A DNA stretch of 64,000 bases from Thermopolyspora sp040678635 (GCF_040678635.1 NZ_JBFATZ010000004.1:372001-436000), one strand, 5' to 3'; positions 32,040-40,933 are shown, counted from the stretch's first letter. Program-made: numbers and translations. Notes: a model not told the origin generated them from the sequence alone.

Positions 32040-33752
32040 TCAGCGGGACGCCCGGTTGACGGCCGACAGCACCGCCTTGAGGGAGGCGGTGACGGTGTTG
32101 GAGTCGATGCCGACGCCCCACAGGACGCGGTCGCCCACCTGGCACTCGATGTAGGCGGCGGCGCGTGCGTCGGTGCCCGCGCTGAGCGCGTGCTCGGTGT
32201 AGTCGAGCACGCGGACCTCGACGCCGACGCCGCGCAGCGCGTCGACGAAAGCCGAGATCGGTCCGTTGCCGACGCCCGTGATCTCGCGGATCTCGCCGTC
32301 CACGCGGACGTCGGCGCCGATGCGGTCCCGGTCGTCGCCGGTGGAGTCGGTGCGGTGGGCGAGCAGGCCGAAGCGGCCCCACGGCGCGGCCGGGTTCGGC
32401 AGGTACTCGTCGGTGAAGATGCTCCACATCTCGGCCGGGGTGACCTCGCCGCCTTCGGCGTCGGTGCGGGCCTGGATCACCTGGGAGAACTCGATCTGCA
32501 GGCGGCGGGGCAGGTCCAGCCCGTGCTCGGCCTTCATGATGTAGGCGACGCCGCCCTTGCCCGACTGGCTGTTGACCCGGATGACCGCCTCGTAGGTGCG
32601 GCCCACGTCCTTGGGGTCGATCGGCAGGTACGGCACCGCCCACCGGAAGTCGTCCACCGGCACGCCCGCCTCGGCGGCGTCCCGCTCCAGGTGCTCGAAG
32701 CCCTTCTTGATGGCGTCCTGGTGGGAGCCGGAGAACGCGGTGTAGACCAGCTCGCCGCCGTACGGGTGGCGGGGGTGCACCGGCAACTGGTTGCAGTACT
32801 CCACGACCCGGCGGATCTCGTCGATGTCCGAGAAGTCGATCATCGGGTCGATGCCCTGCGAGAACAGGTTCATGCCCAGCGTGACCAGGCAGACGTTCCC
32901 GGTGCGCTCGCCGTTGCCGAACAGGCAGCCCTCGATGCGGTCGGCCCCCGCCATGTAGCCCAGCTCGGCGGCGGCGACGGCGGAGCCGCGGTCGTTGTGC
33001 GGGTGCAGCGACAGCACGATCGAGTCGCGGCGGGCCAGGTGGCGGTGCATCCACTCGATCTGGTCGGCGTACACGTTGGGGGTGGCCATCTCGACCGTCG
33101 CCGGCAGGTTGATGATGACCTTCTTCTCGGGGGTGGGCTGCCAGATCTCGGTGACGGCGTCGCACACCTCGACCGCGTACTCCAGCTCGGTGCCGGTGAA
33201 CGACTCCGGCGAGTACTGGAAGAAGATCTGGGTGTCGCCCATGTCCTCGGCGAGCTTCTTGCACAGCTTGGCGCCCTCGACCGCGATGGCGGTGATGCCG
33301 TCCTTGTCCTGCCCGAACACGACGCGGCGCTGCAACGTGGAGGTCGAGTTGTACAGGTGCACGATCGCCTGCTTGGCGCCGCGCAGCGACTCGAAGGTGC
33401 GCTCGATCAGCTCCGGCCGGGCCTGGGTCAGCACCTGCACGACCACGTCGTCGGGGATGCGGTCCTCCTCGATGATGCGCCGCACGAAGTCGTAGTCGGT
33501 CTGCGAGGCGGCCGGGAACCCTACCTCGATCTCCTTGTATCCCATGCGTACCAGCAGCTCGAACATTTTCAGCTTGCGGGCCGAGTCCATGGGGTCGATC
33601 AGCGCCTGGTTGCCGTCCCGCAGGTCCACCGCGCACCACTGCGGGGCCCGGTCGATGACCTTGTCCGGCCAGGTGCGGTCGGTCAGCTTGACCGGGGTGA
33701 ACGGCTGATAGCGGTGGAACGGCATGCCACTGGTCTGCTGCTGCGGATACAC
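32040..33752 (-). CDS. leuA: 2-isopropylmalate synthase
   Basis: 570 residues, the long actinobacterial form. It condenses acetyl-CoA and 2-oxoisovalerate, the first committed step of leucine synthesis. Motifs: WCAVDLRDGNQALIDPM (metal and catalytic site), VQVLTQARPELIERTFESL, LSLHPHNDRGSAVAAAELGYMAGADRIEGCLFGNGERTGN (HxHND) and the C-terminal LeuA allosteric domain (LLAHRTDSTGDDRDRIGADVRVDG). GTG 33752 has AGGAAG eight bases upstream. Expression is probably set by attenuation through the Leu-rich leader peptide upstream, and the protein by leucine feedback. Confidence 0.97.
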   Translation of the reverse strand: MYPQQQTSGMPFHRYQPFTPVKLTDRTWPDKVIDRAPQWCAVDLRDGNQALIDPMDSARKLKMFELLVRMGYKEIEVGFPAASQTDYDFVRRIIEEDRIPDDVVVQVLTQARPELIERTFESLRGAKQAIVHLYNSTSTLQRRVVFGQDKDGITAIAVEGAKLCKKLAEDMGDTQIFFQYSPESFTGTELEYAVEVCDAVTEIWQPTPEKKVIINLPATVEMATPNVYADQIEWMHRHLARRDSIVLSLHPHNDRGSAVAAAELGYMAGADRIEGCLFGNGERTGNVCLVTLGMNLFSQGIDPMIDFSDIDEIRRVVEYCNQLPVHPRHPYGGELVYTAFSGSHQDAIKKGFEHLERDAAEAGVPVDDFRWAVPYLPIDPKDVGRTYEAVIRVNSQSGKGGVAYIMKAEHGLDLPRRLQIEFSQVIQARTDAEGGEVTPAEMWSIFTDEYLPNPAAPWGRFGLLAHRTDSTGDDRDRIGADVRVDGEIREITGVGNGPISAFVDALRGVGVEVRVLDYTEHALSAGTDARAAAYIECQVGDRVLWGVGIDSNTVTASLKAVLSAVNRASR

Positions 33753-33839
33753 GATTGCTCTTCCTTGTCGGTGTCGATCTGGTCAACGGATCGGGACCGG
33801 CGGCGGCACGCGTACAAAGACACTCACGGAATCAGAGGA

Positions 33840-33864
33840 GTCGCCACCGGACGGGGCGGCCGAC
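33840..33864 (-). terminator. Possible attenuator hairpin between leader peptide and leuA
   Basis: On the minus strand GTCGGCCGCC pairs with GGTGGCGAC (one bulge, one G-T pair) around a short loop. It lies 40 bases after the leader-peptide stop and about 90 before leuA. It has no clean U-run, so it may be part of a larger alternative structure. Confidence 0.4.
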
Positions 33865-33903
33865 GCGCAAGGCTCGCACCGCGACGAGGGAGCCGACCTT
33901 GAT

Positions 33904-33948
33904 CTACAGGCCCTCGCCGCGGCGGCTAAGGAGCAGCCCGCGCAGCAT
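33904..33948 (-). CDS. leuL: leuA leader peptide (attenuation peptide)
   Basis: A 14-codon frame reading MLRGLLLSRRGEGL, then a TAG stop, ends about 150 bases before leuA on the same strand. Five of the 14 codons are leucine, including CTG-CTC-CTT in a row. Leucine-rich leaders before leuA control transcription by attenuation: a ribosome stalled for lack of charged tRNA-Leu favours an antiterminator. Actinobacterial leuA leaders of this kind have been described from comparative work; that this is one is inference from position and composition. Confidence 0.75.
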   Translation of the reverse strand: MLRGLLLSRRGEGL

Positions 33949-34016
33949 ACGTAGAACCGTAGCAGATTCCGCGCGGCGCTAATGTCAAGGGGGACCTACT
34001 TCGAGGAGACCACCTG

Positions 34017-34262
34017 ATGAACGACGGCGATATCCTCTCGCGCATCCACGACCTCATCGACGAGGAGCACCGGCTACGCGAACGGCTCAGAAGCGGCGAA
34101 GTGACCTCCAACGAGGAAAACGCCCGCATCCGCGAGCTGGAGACCGCTCTCGACCAGTGCTGGGACCTACTGCGCCAGCGCCGCGCCCGCCGCGACGCCG
34201 GCCAGGACCCCGACGGCGCCTCGGTACGGCCCGCCCGCGAGGTGGAGGGCTACCGTCAGTAA
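34017..34262 (+). CDS. DUF2630 family protein
   Basis: 81 residues, almost wholly helical (MNDGDILSRIHDLIDEEHRLRERL, then ARIRELETALDQCWDLLRQRRARRDAG), matching DUF2630, a small actinobacterial family of unknown role. GAGGAG sits eight bases before ATG 34017. It is divergent from leuA, and a hairpin follows. Confidence 0.88.
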   Translation: MNDGDILSRIHDLIDEEHRLRERLRSGEVTSNEENARIRELETALDQCWDLLRQRRARRDAGQDPDGASVRPAREVEGYRQ

Positions 34263-34450
34263 CCCGGACATACGCCGCAGGGGACCTCCCCTCGCCCAGG
34301 AAAGGCCCTCGGCGCGGCCGCTCGCATGACACCGCGGCACCGCCCGCCAGATGGCGGGCTAACGCCAGGGCCCGGATGTACGCCGCAAGGGACCTCCCCT
34401 CGCCCAAGAGCAGCCGTTTAGCGTGATCGTTCGCATGGCACCTCGCCCGG
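34263..34450 (+). repeat. Two direct copies of a sequence with 108-bp period
   Basis: CCCGGA(C/T)(A/G)TACGCCGCA(G/A)GGGACCTCCCCTCGCCCA begins at 34263 and again at 34371, and similarity resumes near the end of each unit (CTCGCATGACACC and TTCGCATGGCACC). Each copy holds the self-complementary AGGGGACCTCCCCT or its variant. The repeat starts at the DUF2630 stop codon, so it may derive from that gene's 3' flank. Confidence 0.8.
34342..34359 (+). terminator. Hairpin downstream of the DUF2630 gene
   Basis: GCCCGCCA-GA-TGGCGGGC is an exact 8-bp stem with a two-base turn. No U-run follows; probably a terminator or RNA-stabilising stem. Confidence 0.5.
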
Positions 34451-34591
34451 CGACGGCGTGGACCGGGAGCGCCGGGCTGAGCATGGCCGTCGGACCGACG
34501 TCGCGCGGCACGTCCGGTGCGGCGCTTCGACGTCGTCGATACGGTCGTTTCGGTGGCCGGGCACGGCGGGGCGGATTACGATCCTGTCTCG

Positions 34592-36622
34592 ATGGACGGT
34601 GTCCTCTTGGACGGCGACCCGACACAGGTCGCCCGGTACCGCATACTCCGTCGCCTGGGCGAGGGCGGCATGGGGGTCGTCTATCTGGCCGAGACTCCGC
34701 TCGGCGAGCGGGTCGCCATCAAGCTCATCCACCGGCATCTGGCCGCCGATGTCGCCTTCCGGCGGCGGTTCCGGCGGGAGGTGGACGCGGCGCGACGGGT
34801 CGCCCGATTCTCCACGGCGGCGGTGCTCGACGCGGAGGTGGAGGGCCACACGGCCTATCTCGTCACCGAGTACGTGCCCGGCCCCACCCTGCTGGAGGCG
34901 GTGCGCACGCGCGGCCCGCTGAGCGGCTCGGCTCTGGAGGGGCTCGCGGTGAGCATGGCGATGGCGCTGCAGGCCATCCACGCCGCCGACGTGGTGCACC
35001 GGGACTTGAAGCCGTCGAACGTACTGCTGTCGCCGGTCGGCCCGAAGGTGATCGACTTCGGGCTGGCGCAGCTCGCCGACGCCGCGACGCAGTCGATCGC
35101 CGTGCTCGGCACGCCCGCGTACATGTCGCCGGAGCAGGCGCGCCGGGGAAAGGTGACCGCCGCGTCGGACATCTTCTCCTGGGGCGGTGTGGTGACGTTC
35201 GCCGCCACCGCCTCGCCGCCGTTCGGCACCGGATCCGGGCAGGACGTGCTGTACCGGGTCGTGCACGACGAGCCGGAGCTGCCGCCGATCGGCGGGGTGC
35301 TGGGCGAGCTGGTGGCGCGGGCGCTGGCCAAGGATCCCGCGAAACGGCCGACGGCCGGGGAGCTCGTGGACGCCCTGGCCAACGGGCACACCCGTAACCT
35401 GACCGACCCCCTGCCACCGCCGCCGGCGCGGCGCGCCCGCGTCCGCCTGCCGCTGCGGCGGGTGGCGGTGTGGGCGGGCGCGGCGGCGCTCGGGCTGGTC
35501 GCCGCGGGAGCGCTGGCGGCCGTACAGGGCGATGACGGCTCGGCTGTGGACCCGCCCCCGCCGGTGGCGACGGGCGAGAACCCGCTGCGGGGCGGGGCGG
35601 TGGCGCTGCACGCGCGTGCCGACACCGACGCGGCGCGGCAGGCCCGGATCTGGGAGGCCGAGGGCAGGGCCGGGGACGCCGCGCTGATGCGCGCGCTCGC
35701 CGAGGTTCCCCAGGCCACGTGGCTCGGCAAGGGCACACCGGACGAGGTCGGCCGCATCGTGCGCGACACGTTGGCCGAGGCGGGGCGGCAGGGCCGCGTC
35801 CCGGTGTTCGTGACCGATTTCGTGCCGATGCGCGACTGCTGGAACGGCGGCGCGGAGAGCGGCGCGGCGTACCGGGCGTGGATCGACGGCGTCGCCGGAG
35901 GCATCGGCGACGGCCGGGCGGTGGTCGCCCTCGAACCGGCCGGGCTGTCGCGGGCCCCGGGCACCCCCGAATGCCCGCGCGGCGGCGAGCAGGCCCTGCG
36001 GCAGCGCCTGGACGACCTGACGTACGCCGTGACGAAGCTGGGCGGCCTGGCGCGCACGGCCGTGTACCTGGACGGCGGCCTGTCCGACTGGCCGTCCCTG
36101 GAAGCGTCCGCGCAACGCCTGGCCGAGGCCGGAATCGCCCGCGCCGACGGCTTCTACCTCAACCTGACCGGCTACCGCCCGACCCCGGAGTCGATCGCGT
36201 GGGGGGTACGCCTGTCCAAGTGCGTCCACCTGCGCCTCTCCTCACCGGAAGCGGCCTGCTCAGCGGACGCGTTGGACGCCGTCCCCGACGACACCCCGGC
36301 CCTCCCCCGCTTCGTCATCGACACCAGCCGGAACGGCAAGGGCGAGTGGCGTCCCCCGCCCGGCCGCTTCCCCGACCCGCAGGAGTGGTGCAACCCGCCC
36401 GGCCGCGGCGCGGGCGCCCGCCCCACCACCGCCACCGGCCACCCCCTGGCCGACGCCCTGCTCTGGCTCAACAGCCCCGGCTACTCCTCCATGCGCTGCC
36501 TCCGGGGCACGGCAGGCCCCGCGGATCCTGTCTACGGCATCGTCACCCCCGAGGCGGGCCAGTGGTGGCCCGACCTCGCCCTCGACCGCGCCAGGAACGC
36601 CGTGCCGCCCCTCACCGGCTAG
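34592..36622 (+). CDS. Membrane Ser/Thr protein kinase fused to an extracellular, catalytically degenerate GH6 domain
   Basis: 676 residues. The cytoplasmic kinase has GEGGMG (23-28), VAIK Lys44, HRDLKPSN (136-143), DFG (155-157) and the activation segment GTPAYMSPEQ. A single membrane span is at about 291-311. Residues about 330-671 align along their length with glycoside hydrolase family 6: NPLRGG, FVPMRDCWNGG (Asp415), AYRAWIDGVAGGI, VYLDGGLSDW, FVIDTSRNGKG, WCNPPGRGAGARP and ALLWLNSPGYSS. The GH6 general-acid motif EPD is EPA here (448-450), and the base motif GE(A/S)DG is GYSSM. It is therefore probably a carbohydrate sensor, not a cellulase (inference). A TACGAT -10-like element nine bases before ATG suggests a leaderless transcript. 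Confidence 0.9.
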   Translation: MDGVLLDGDPTQVARYRILRRLGEGGMGVVYLAETPLGERVAIKLIHRHLAADVAFRRRFRREVDAARRVARFSTAAVLDAEVEGHTAYLVTEYVPGPTLLEAVRTRGPLSGSALEGLAVSMAMALQAIHAADVVHRDLKPSNVLLSPVGPKVIDFGLAQLADAATQSIAVLGTPAYMSPEQARRGKVTAASDIFSWGGVVTFAATASPPFGTGSGQDVLYRVVHDEPELPPIGGVLGELVARALAKDPAKRPTAGELVDALANGHTRNLTDPLPPPPARRARVRLPLRRVAVWAGAAALGLVAAGALAAVQGDDGSAVDPPPPVATGENPLRGGAVALHARADTDAARQARIWEAEGRAGDAALMRALAEVPQATWLGKGTPDEVGRIVRDTLAEAGRQGRVPVFVTDFVPMRDCWNGGAESGAAYRAWIDGVAGGIGDGRAVVALEPAGLSRAPGTPECPRGGEQALRQRLDDLTYAVTKLGGLARTAVYLDGGLSDWPSLEASAQRLAEAGIARADGFYLNLTGYRPTPESIAWGVRLSKCVHLRLSSPEAACSADALDAVPDDTPALPRFVIDTSRNGKGEWRPPPGRFPDPQEWCNPPGRGAGARPTTATGHPLADALLWLNSPGYSSMRCLRGTAGPADPVYGIVTPEAGQWWPDLALDRARNAVPPLTG

Positions 36623-36643
36623 CTCCGGGCATCGCACCGGACG

Positions 36644-39031
36644 TCAGAGGGACCCGGCGAGGAAGATCACCGCGCTGCCCAGGAGAAGGAGAACGACCAC
36701 GACGCCGGCCAGGAGCGCGAACTCGCTGAACCGCCCGCCGCCTTGGCTAGGCTCCTTCAGGGCGACGGCCAGCGTACGGCGAGGTCGCGGCGGAGCGACG
36801 GCCGGTTTCGGCACGGGCGCGGTGACAGGTCCCGTCGCGGGCGCGGCCGGCCGATAGTTGTCCAGCCACACCCGGGCCCCGCCGTTGACGACCACCACCT
36901 CCAGCAGCGCCTCCCGTATCGCCTCGGGCGTGCCGGGCTCGGCGGCCAGCTTCACGGCCTGCAGCAGCACGGCGGGGTCGTCGTCGGTGAACGCGTGCGC
37001 GGTAAGCCCCCGCAGCACCCGCTCTGCCTCCTGCTCGGAAAGCATCGCCGCCAGCCGCTCCCGGAAGAATCCCCCGGCCACAAACAATGCCCTGAGCTCC
37101 GCCCGGCTCGCCTTACCACCCTGCTCGGCCGCCGCCGCGATGTCGTCGACGATGCCTTCCATCTCCGCCGCCGTGCCCGCGGCCCCTAGCCGCTCCACCA
37201 ACTGCGGCATCGGCTCGGACACCCGCCGATGGACCGTACCCGCACTCGCCGATCGCGTCAGCGGCGCCGTCTCGGCCTCCGCCTCCTCCATACCGATCGT
37301 CTCGCCCACGTCCACCAGGGACACCGCGCCGGACGCGGACGGCGCGGCCTCGGCCGCGGTGTCGGTCCCGGTCCCGGTCTCGGTGTCGGTCCCGGTGTCG
37401 GTCCCGGTGTCGGTGTCGGTGTCGGCCTCAGACTCGGCCACGCCTGAGCCGACGGCGGAGACATCATCCGCCGGATGATCCTCTCGCTCCGTTCCACCGA
37501 CAACCGCCGGCTCTCCGGCCGGAGCGGCCTCCGGAGCCGAATACGCCACCGGAGCACCGGCCACGACAGGCGACTCCTCCGCCGAGGAAGGGCCATCGCC
37601 CGCGCTCCCTGATCTTGGTGGGGGGACCAGCGTGCCATGCGCGGCCACCCGCACGTCTTCAGGCCTCACCTCACCAGGCGAGGACTCTCCCGGCCCGGCC
37701 TCCCGTACTCGAACCCCGCTCGGCTCCGGCCCGCTCCACCCCTGCTCTCCGGGGCGCCGCTCCTGATCGCCCTCCTCACCCACCTCCGGCTCTACCGGCA
37801 CATCCCCACCCGGCCCAGGCGCAACACGAGGACCAACCGCCCGGAACAACGCCGTCCGCCCCTGCTCCCCCGGACCCGCCCCTTCCGGGGCATGCCCCTG
37901 ACTGCCGGGATCGGCCTGAGGCGGGACCGCCGGGAACGGCTGGGACGACGCCTCGTAAGGCCGACGGGTGCGGGAGGCGGGACGCTCGAAGGGGTAAGGC
38001 TCTCGAGGCCGGGGGGCGGACGGGGACGGGGGGCCGGTATCCGAGGGGTGGGGGTCGGTACGGCGGAGGGCGGAGACGTCGGGCAGGCGGCGTTCCACGG
38101 TGGGCTCGCCCTCCTCGCTGACGCCGGGAACATCGCCGGCCACGGGGACGCCCATGCCCTCGGCGAAGGCGAGGAGGCGTGCGATGCGTTTGGGCTCGCC
38201 GAGCCTGCCCCGGGCCGCCCCCGTACGGCGCAGCAGCAAACCGACGCTCTCGGCGGATCCGCGCAGGTAGGCGTCGAGGAGAACGTCCGCGGCACGGAGG
38301 CAGGGGTCGTCCCCGGGCGGGGGTGGGCCGGTCAGGTCGAGGCGGAAGTGACTGGGCTGAAGGCGGCTGTGCCGCCACTCGTCGAGGAATACGAACCTGG
38401 GAAGGCGGGAACGCACGTCATCGGCCTCCGCCGTGGAGAACGTCCAATAACGTCCGCTCCCATCACCGACAACATCACCGAGCAGGTCCATCAGGCCCCA
38501 CATGAGCGCCTTGGGCGGGGCGCCCGGCGAAAGACGGCACGAGAAGCCGCGTCCGGGATCGCGTAGAACCTCCGCCGTCAGACGACGCAGCGCATCGTGC
38601 GGGGGCCTCCGAGCCCGCGCCATGACCTCGTCCAGCATGCGCGGCGTGAGCGGCGGCAGGCGGTCGGCGTCGATCGGGCCGTCCCGGCCGCCCGGCGCGG
38701 GGACGAGCCCCTGCCAGAGACCGGCCGTGACCAGCACCTCCCTTGGCTCGAACCGCGCCCCCTCCCCGATGTAGGCATAGGTCGCGAGCGGCGCCGCCGA
38801 ACCGGAATCAGGCACAGGCGACCGGTGCAACACGATCACCTTGTCCCCCCACACCAGGCGGCACACGCTCCCCCCGCCCTCGGTGCCCACACCCGCACGC
38901 GGCTCGGCGAGGCTCACCAGCCGCCCCTCCCAGCGCGCCCGCTCCCCCGCGTCCTCAAACGAGGACCGGCGCAGCCCAAACCCCGCCCCCTGCCCCCGGC
39001 CGAACATCAGCCAATCGACCCGGCCGCCCAT
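36644..39031 (-). CDS. Large tail-anchored protein with acidic low-complexity linker
   Basis: 795 residues from ATG 39031. The N-terminal about 310 residues are globular (VDWLMFGRGQGAGFGLRRS, VCRLVWGDKVIVLHRSPVPD, LATYAYIGEGARFEPREVLV), resembling no family I can name with confidence, though faintly like N-terminal domains of GTPase-associated GAP1-type proteins. A Pro/Glu/Gly-rich linker follows, including a Thr/Asp/Gly run. Then comes a helical part (PQLVERLGAAGTAAEMEGIVDDIAAAAEQ...RLAAMLSEQEAERVLRGL) and a single C-terminal membrane span (FALLAGVVVVLLLLGSAVIFLAG). It is convergent with the kinase gene, 21 bases apart. Most of the protein would face the cytoplasm. Confidence 0.75.
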   Translation of the reverse strand: MGGRVDWLMFGRGQGAGFGLRRSSFEDAGERARWEGRLVSLAEPRAGVGTEGGGSVCRLVWGDKVIVLHRSPVPDSGSAAPLATYAYIGEGARFEPREVLVTAGLWQGLVPAPGGRDGPIDADRLPPLTPRMLDEVMARARRPPHDALRRLTAEVLRDPGRGFSCRLSPGAPPKALMWGLMDLLGDVVGDGSGRYWTFSTAEADDVRSRLPRFVFLDEWRHSRLQPSHFRLDLTGPPPPGDDPCLRAADVLLDAYLRGSAESVGLLLRRTGAARGRLGEPKRIARLLAFAEGMGVPVAGDVPGVSEEGEPTVERRLPDVSALRRTDPHPSDTGPPSPSAPRPREPYPFERPASRTRRPYEASSQPFPAVPPQADPGSQGHAPEGAGPGEQGRTALFRAVGPRVAPGPGGDVPVEPEVGEEGDQERRPGEQGWSGPEPSGVRVREAGPGESSPGEVRPEDVRVAAHGTLVPPPRSGSAGDGPSSAEESPVVAGAPVAYSAPEAAPAGEPAVVGGTEREDHPADDVSAVGSGVAESEADTDTDTGTDTGTDTETGTGTDTAAEAAPSASGAVSLVDVGETIGMEEAEAETAPLTRSASAGTVHRRVSEPMPQLVERLGAAGTAAEMEGIVDDIAAAAEQGGKASRAELRALFVAGGFFRERLAAMLSEQEAERVLRGLTAHAFTDDDPAVLLQAVKLAAEPGTPEAIREALLEVVVVNGGARVWLDNYRPAAPATGPVTAPVPKPAVAPPRPRRTLAVALKEPSQGGGRFSEFALLAGVVVVLLLLGSAVIFLAGSL

Positions 39032-39660
39032 CACTCCGCCTTCACCGATCGCACATCGCCCGTCTCCGGGCGCGGAGGCGGATACATCGCCCCTGCCTTT
39101 TGACGGCCGCGCACCGCCAATCGGCACCATGGACGTGCATGTGCGGTGCCGTCCAGACGGAGGCCGCGCACCGCCCAGCCAAAGCGCGTGGGCAGCCACA
39201 CCGCGTTCACCGCGTCACTGCCACACACCGCCGACCCAAAGCCCCGAAACAGACGAGTCGGTCCCACCGCGAATAGACCGCCCGTCGTGGCACGCACCGT
39301 CTTCTCCGCGGCACAAGTCCCTCGTCCCTCGTAGCGTCGTGACGAAAAGAGCCGACGACGCCCCGCGCCCACGCGAATCCGCCCATACACCGAGCCCTCC
39401 CCGAGGACGTACCGACAGGCGCGACAAATCCTCAGCGGGCCGTACCGCCCATGCTCCGTCAACCAGAGCAACGGCGCGGCTTCGGCCCGGGTTCCTACAA
39501 AAGCTTTTCCAGCGCGGGGTCAACTCATTCATGTTTCGGCTTGGACCACGACCAGTCCAGGTACCGTCCGGCCAACAGAGCCCGCGAGCCATCTCCTCGA
39601 AGCTGGTGCCGACAGTAGAGCCCTCGACCGACGCCGAGGGCTCTCGGGGCTGATGGCCGG
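39032..39660. other. Gap without a supported gene
   Basis: A minus-strand frame from TTG 39471 ends in TGATG overlapping the next start, but its third-codon GC content is low for this genome (about 73% by my count) and it has no motif, so I do not call it. The opposite strand is Arg/Pro/Thr-rich shadow. Confidence 0.55.
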
Positions 39661-39861
39661 TCAGGGATTGAGCTCCCCATTCTTTAGATCAGCGAGGAAG
39701 GCCGCCCACTCGCCGGGCTGGAAAATAAGCGCCGGGCCACCGGGGTCCTTGCTGTCGCGCACGGCGACAACGCCAGGCAGATTGGTGGCGACCTCCACGC
39801 AGGTTCCCTCGTTGTCGCCGGACCGGGTGGACTTGCGCCAGTCCGCGTTGGTCAGGTCCAT
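39661..39861 (-). CDS. DUF397 domain-containing protein
   Basis: 66 residues: MDLTNADWRKSTRSGDNEG, TCVEVATNLPGVVAVRDSK, DPGGPALIFQPGEWAAFLADLK. The start lies inside the XRE gene, overlapping its end by ten bases, so translation is coupled. Such DUF397 proteins are the usual partner of DUF5753 XRE regulators. Confidence 0.9.
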   Translation of the reverse strand: MDLTNADWRKSTRSGDNEGTCVEVATNLPGVVAVRDSKDPGGPALIFQPGEWAAFLADLKNGELNP

Positions 39862-40673
39862 CGGTTACCCATCTCCTTGATCAATTCGAGCGATGGGCGC
39901 TCAGGTAGCGCCGCCGCGCGGAGACGGTTCCAGCGGCTGAGGACGCGGGCGAGGATACTGCGGTCTCCGGCGGTGCGCCCATCAGGGGTGGAGTCCAGAT
40001 ACGCAGCATACGCGCTGCCGTTGATGATGGCGATCTCGAAAGCACCCATGAGACCGGCTGCGCTCTGCGAGGCGTAGGGCACGATCTGAATGGTCACCCC
40101 GGGCCTCACGGCGATTTCCAGAAGCCGGTCGAACTGCTCGCGCATCAAGGCGGCACCGCCATACCACCGGTGCAGCGCACCCTCGTCGATCAGGCCCAGG
40201 ACCAGCGGGCCCCGGTCGCGGGTGACGAGCGTCTGACGCTGCATCCGGCGATGCACTCTCGCGTCGACCTCATCAGGGGTGATGCCCGGCGCGTCCTCGA
40301 AAATCTTGCGTGCGTACGCCTCGGTCTGGAACATGCCGGGGATCAGCATGGGGCTCCAGATGTGCAACTCGTCCGCCTTCTCCTCGGCGGCCCGATAGTC
40401 CCGGACGTGCGGCGGGGCGGTCTCGAAGCGGATGTTCCGATAGAGCTGCTGGAACTCTCCCTGCAGGCCGAACACACGATCAAGTTCGGCGGCGAACCGC
40501 TGATCGGGTGCGCGGTAGGTCGTTTCGATGTTGCCCACCGTGCTGGTCGCCACCAGAAGCAGCTTCGCGAGGTGCTTCTGCGTCCATCCCTCCCGCAGGC
40601 GATGCTTTCGCATCTCGAAGGCGAAGCGGTGTCTGGGGGACTGCTCCGGGTCGATCTCCACGGGGTTGGCCAT
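39852..40673 (-). CDS. XRE family regulator with DUF5753 domain
   Basis: 273 residues. ATG 40673 (with GAAGG five bases upstream) starts MANPVEIDPEQSPRHRFAFEM, then the HTH (LREGWTQKHLAKLLLVATSTVGNIETTYRAPDQRFAAELDRVFG). The rest is DUF5753: IWSPMLIPGMFQTEAYARKIF, VHRRMQRQTLVTRDRGPLVLGLIDEGALHRWYGGAALMREQFDRLLEIA and VTIQIVPYASQSAAGLMGAFEIA. Proteins of this type regulate development or secondary metabolism in actinomycetes. The longer upstream frame is not family sequence. Confidence 0.92.
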   Translation of the reverse strand: MANPVEIDPEQSPRHRFAFEMRKHRLREGWTQKHLAKLLLVATSTVGNIETTYRAPDQRFAAELDRVFGLQGEFQQLYRNIRFETAPPHVRDYRAAEEKADELHIWSPMLIPGMFQTEAYARKIFEDAPGITPDEVDARVHRRMQRQTLVTRDRGPLVLGLIDEGALHRWYGGAALMREQFDRLLEIAVRPGVTIQIVPYASQSAAGLMGAFEIAIINGSAYAAYLDSTPDGRTAGDRSILARVLSRWNRLRAAALPERPSLELIKEMGNRWT

Positions 40674-40933
40674 CGTCGCCTTCTCTCGTCTCCACGCGCT
40701 TCCACACGAATCACACGCAGGACCACGCACCTGAGTGTGAGATCGCGTGATTGATCTGGCTACCAATCGTAACGCGCAATGACACTCTTGGTAATGGAAA
40801 CGCTACTAATAGGCATAAGAGAAGGTCAGGGCATGGTTGATCGTCCGGTCGCCGACGACGCCACCCTGCGAACTCATCGACAGTCCCGAACCAGGCGGTA
40901 CGGATGCGTTGGCGCGGGCGCGGGTTTGGCGGG

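Noticed and set aside
37360..37440. Repetitive GGTGTCGGTCCC-type stretch as a possible satellite
   Set aside because: It is the coding sequence of the Thr/Asp/Gly-rich linker of the 36644-39031 protein, read in frame, so no separate repeat element is needed.
39031..39471. Minus-strand frame ending in TGATG at the start of the tail-anchored protein
   Set aside because: The overlap is suggestive, but third-position GC is low for this genome and no motif or plausible fold is visible. Kept only as a note.
40767..40933. GTAAC and GGAAAC motifs in the gap before the XRE gene as a GlnR site
   Set aside because: Spacing between GTAAC and the GAAAC-like parts does not fit the six-base rule, and the motifs lie downstream of urtE. 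Not strong enough.
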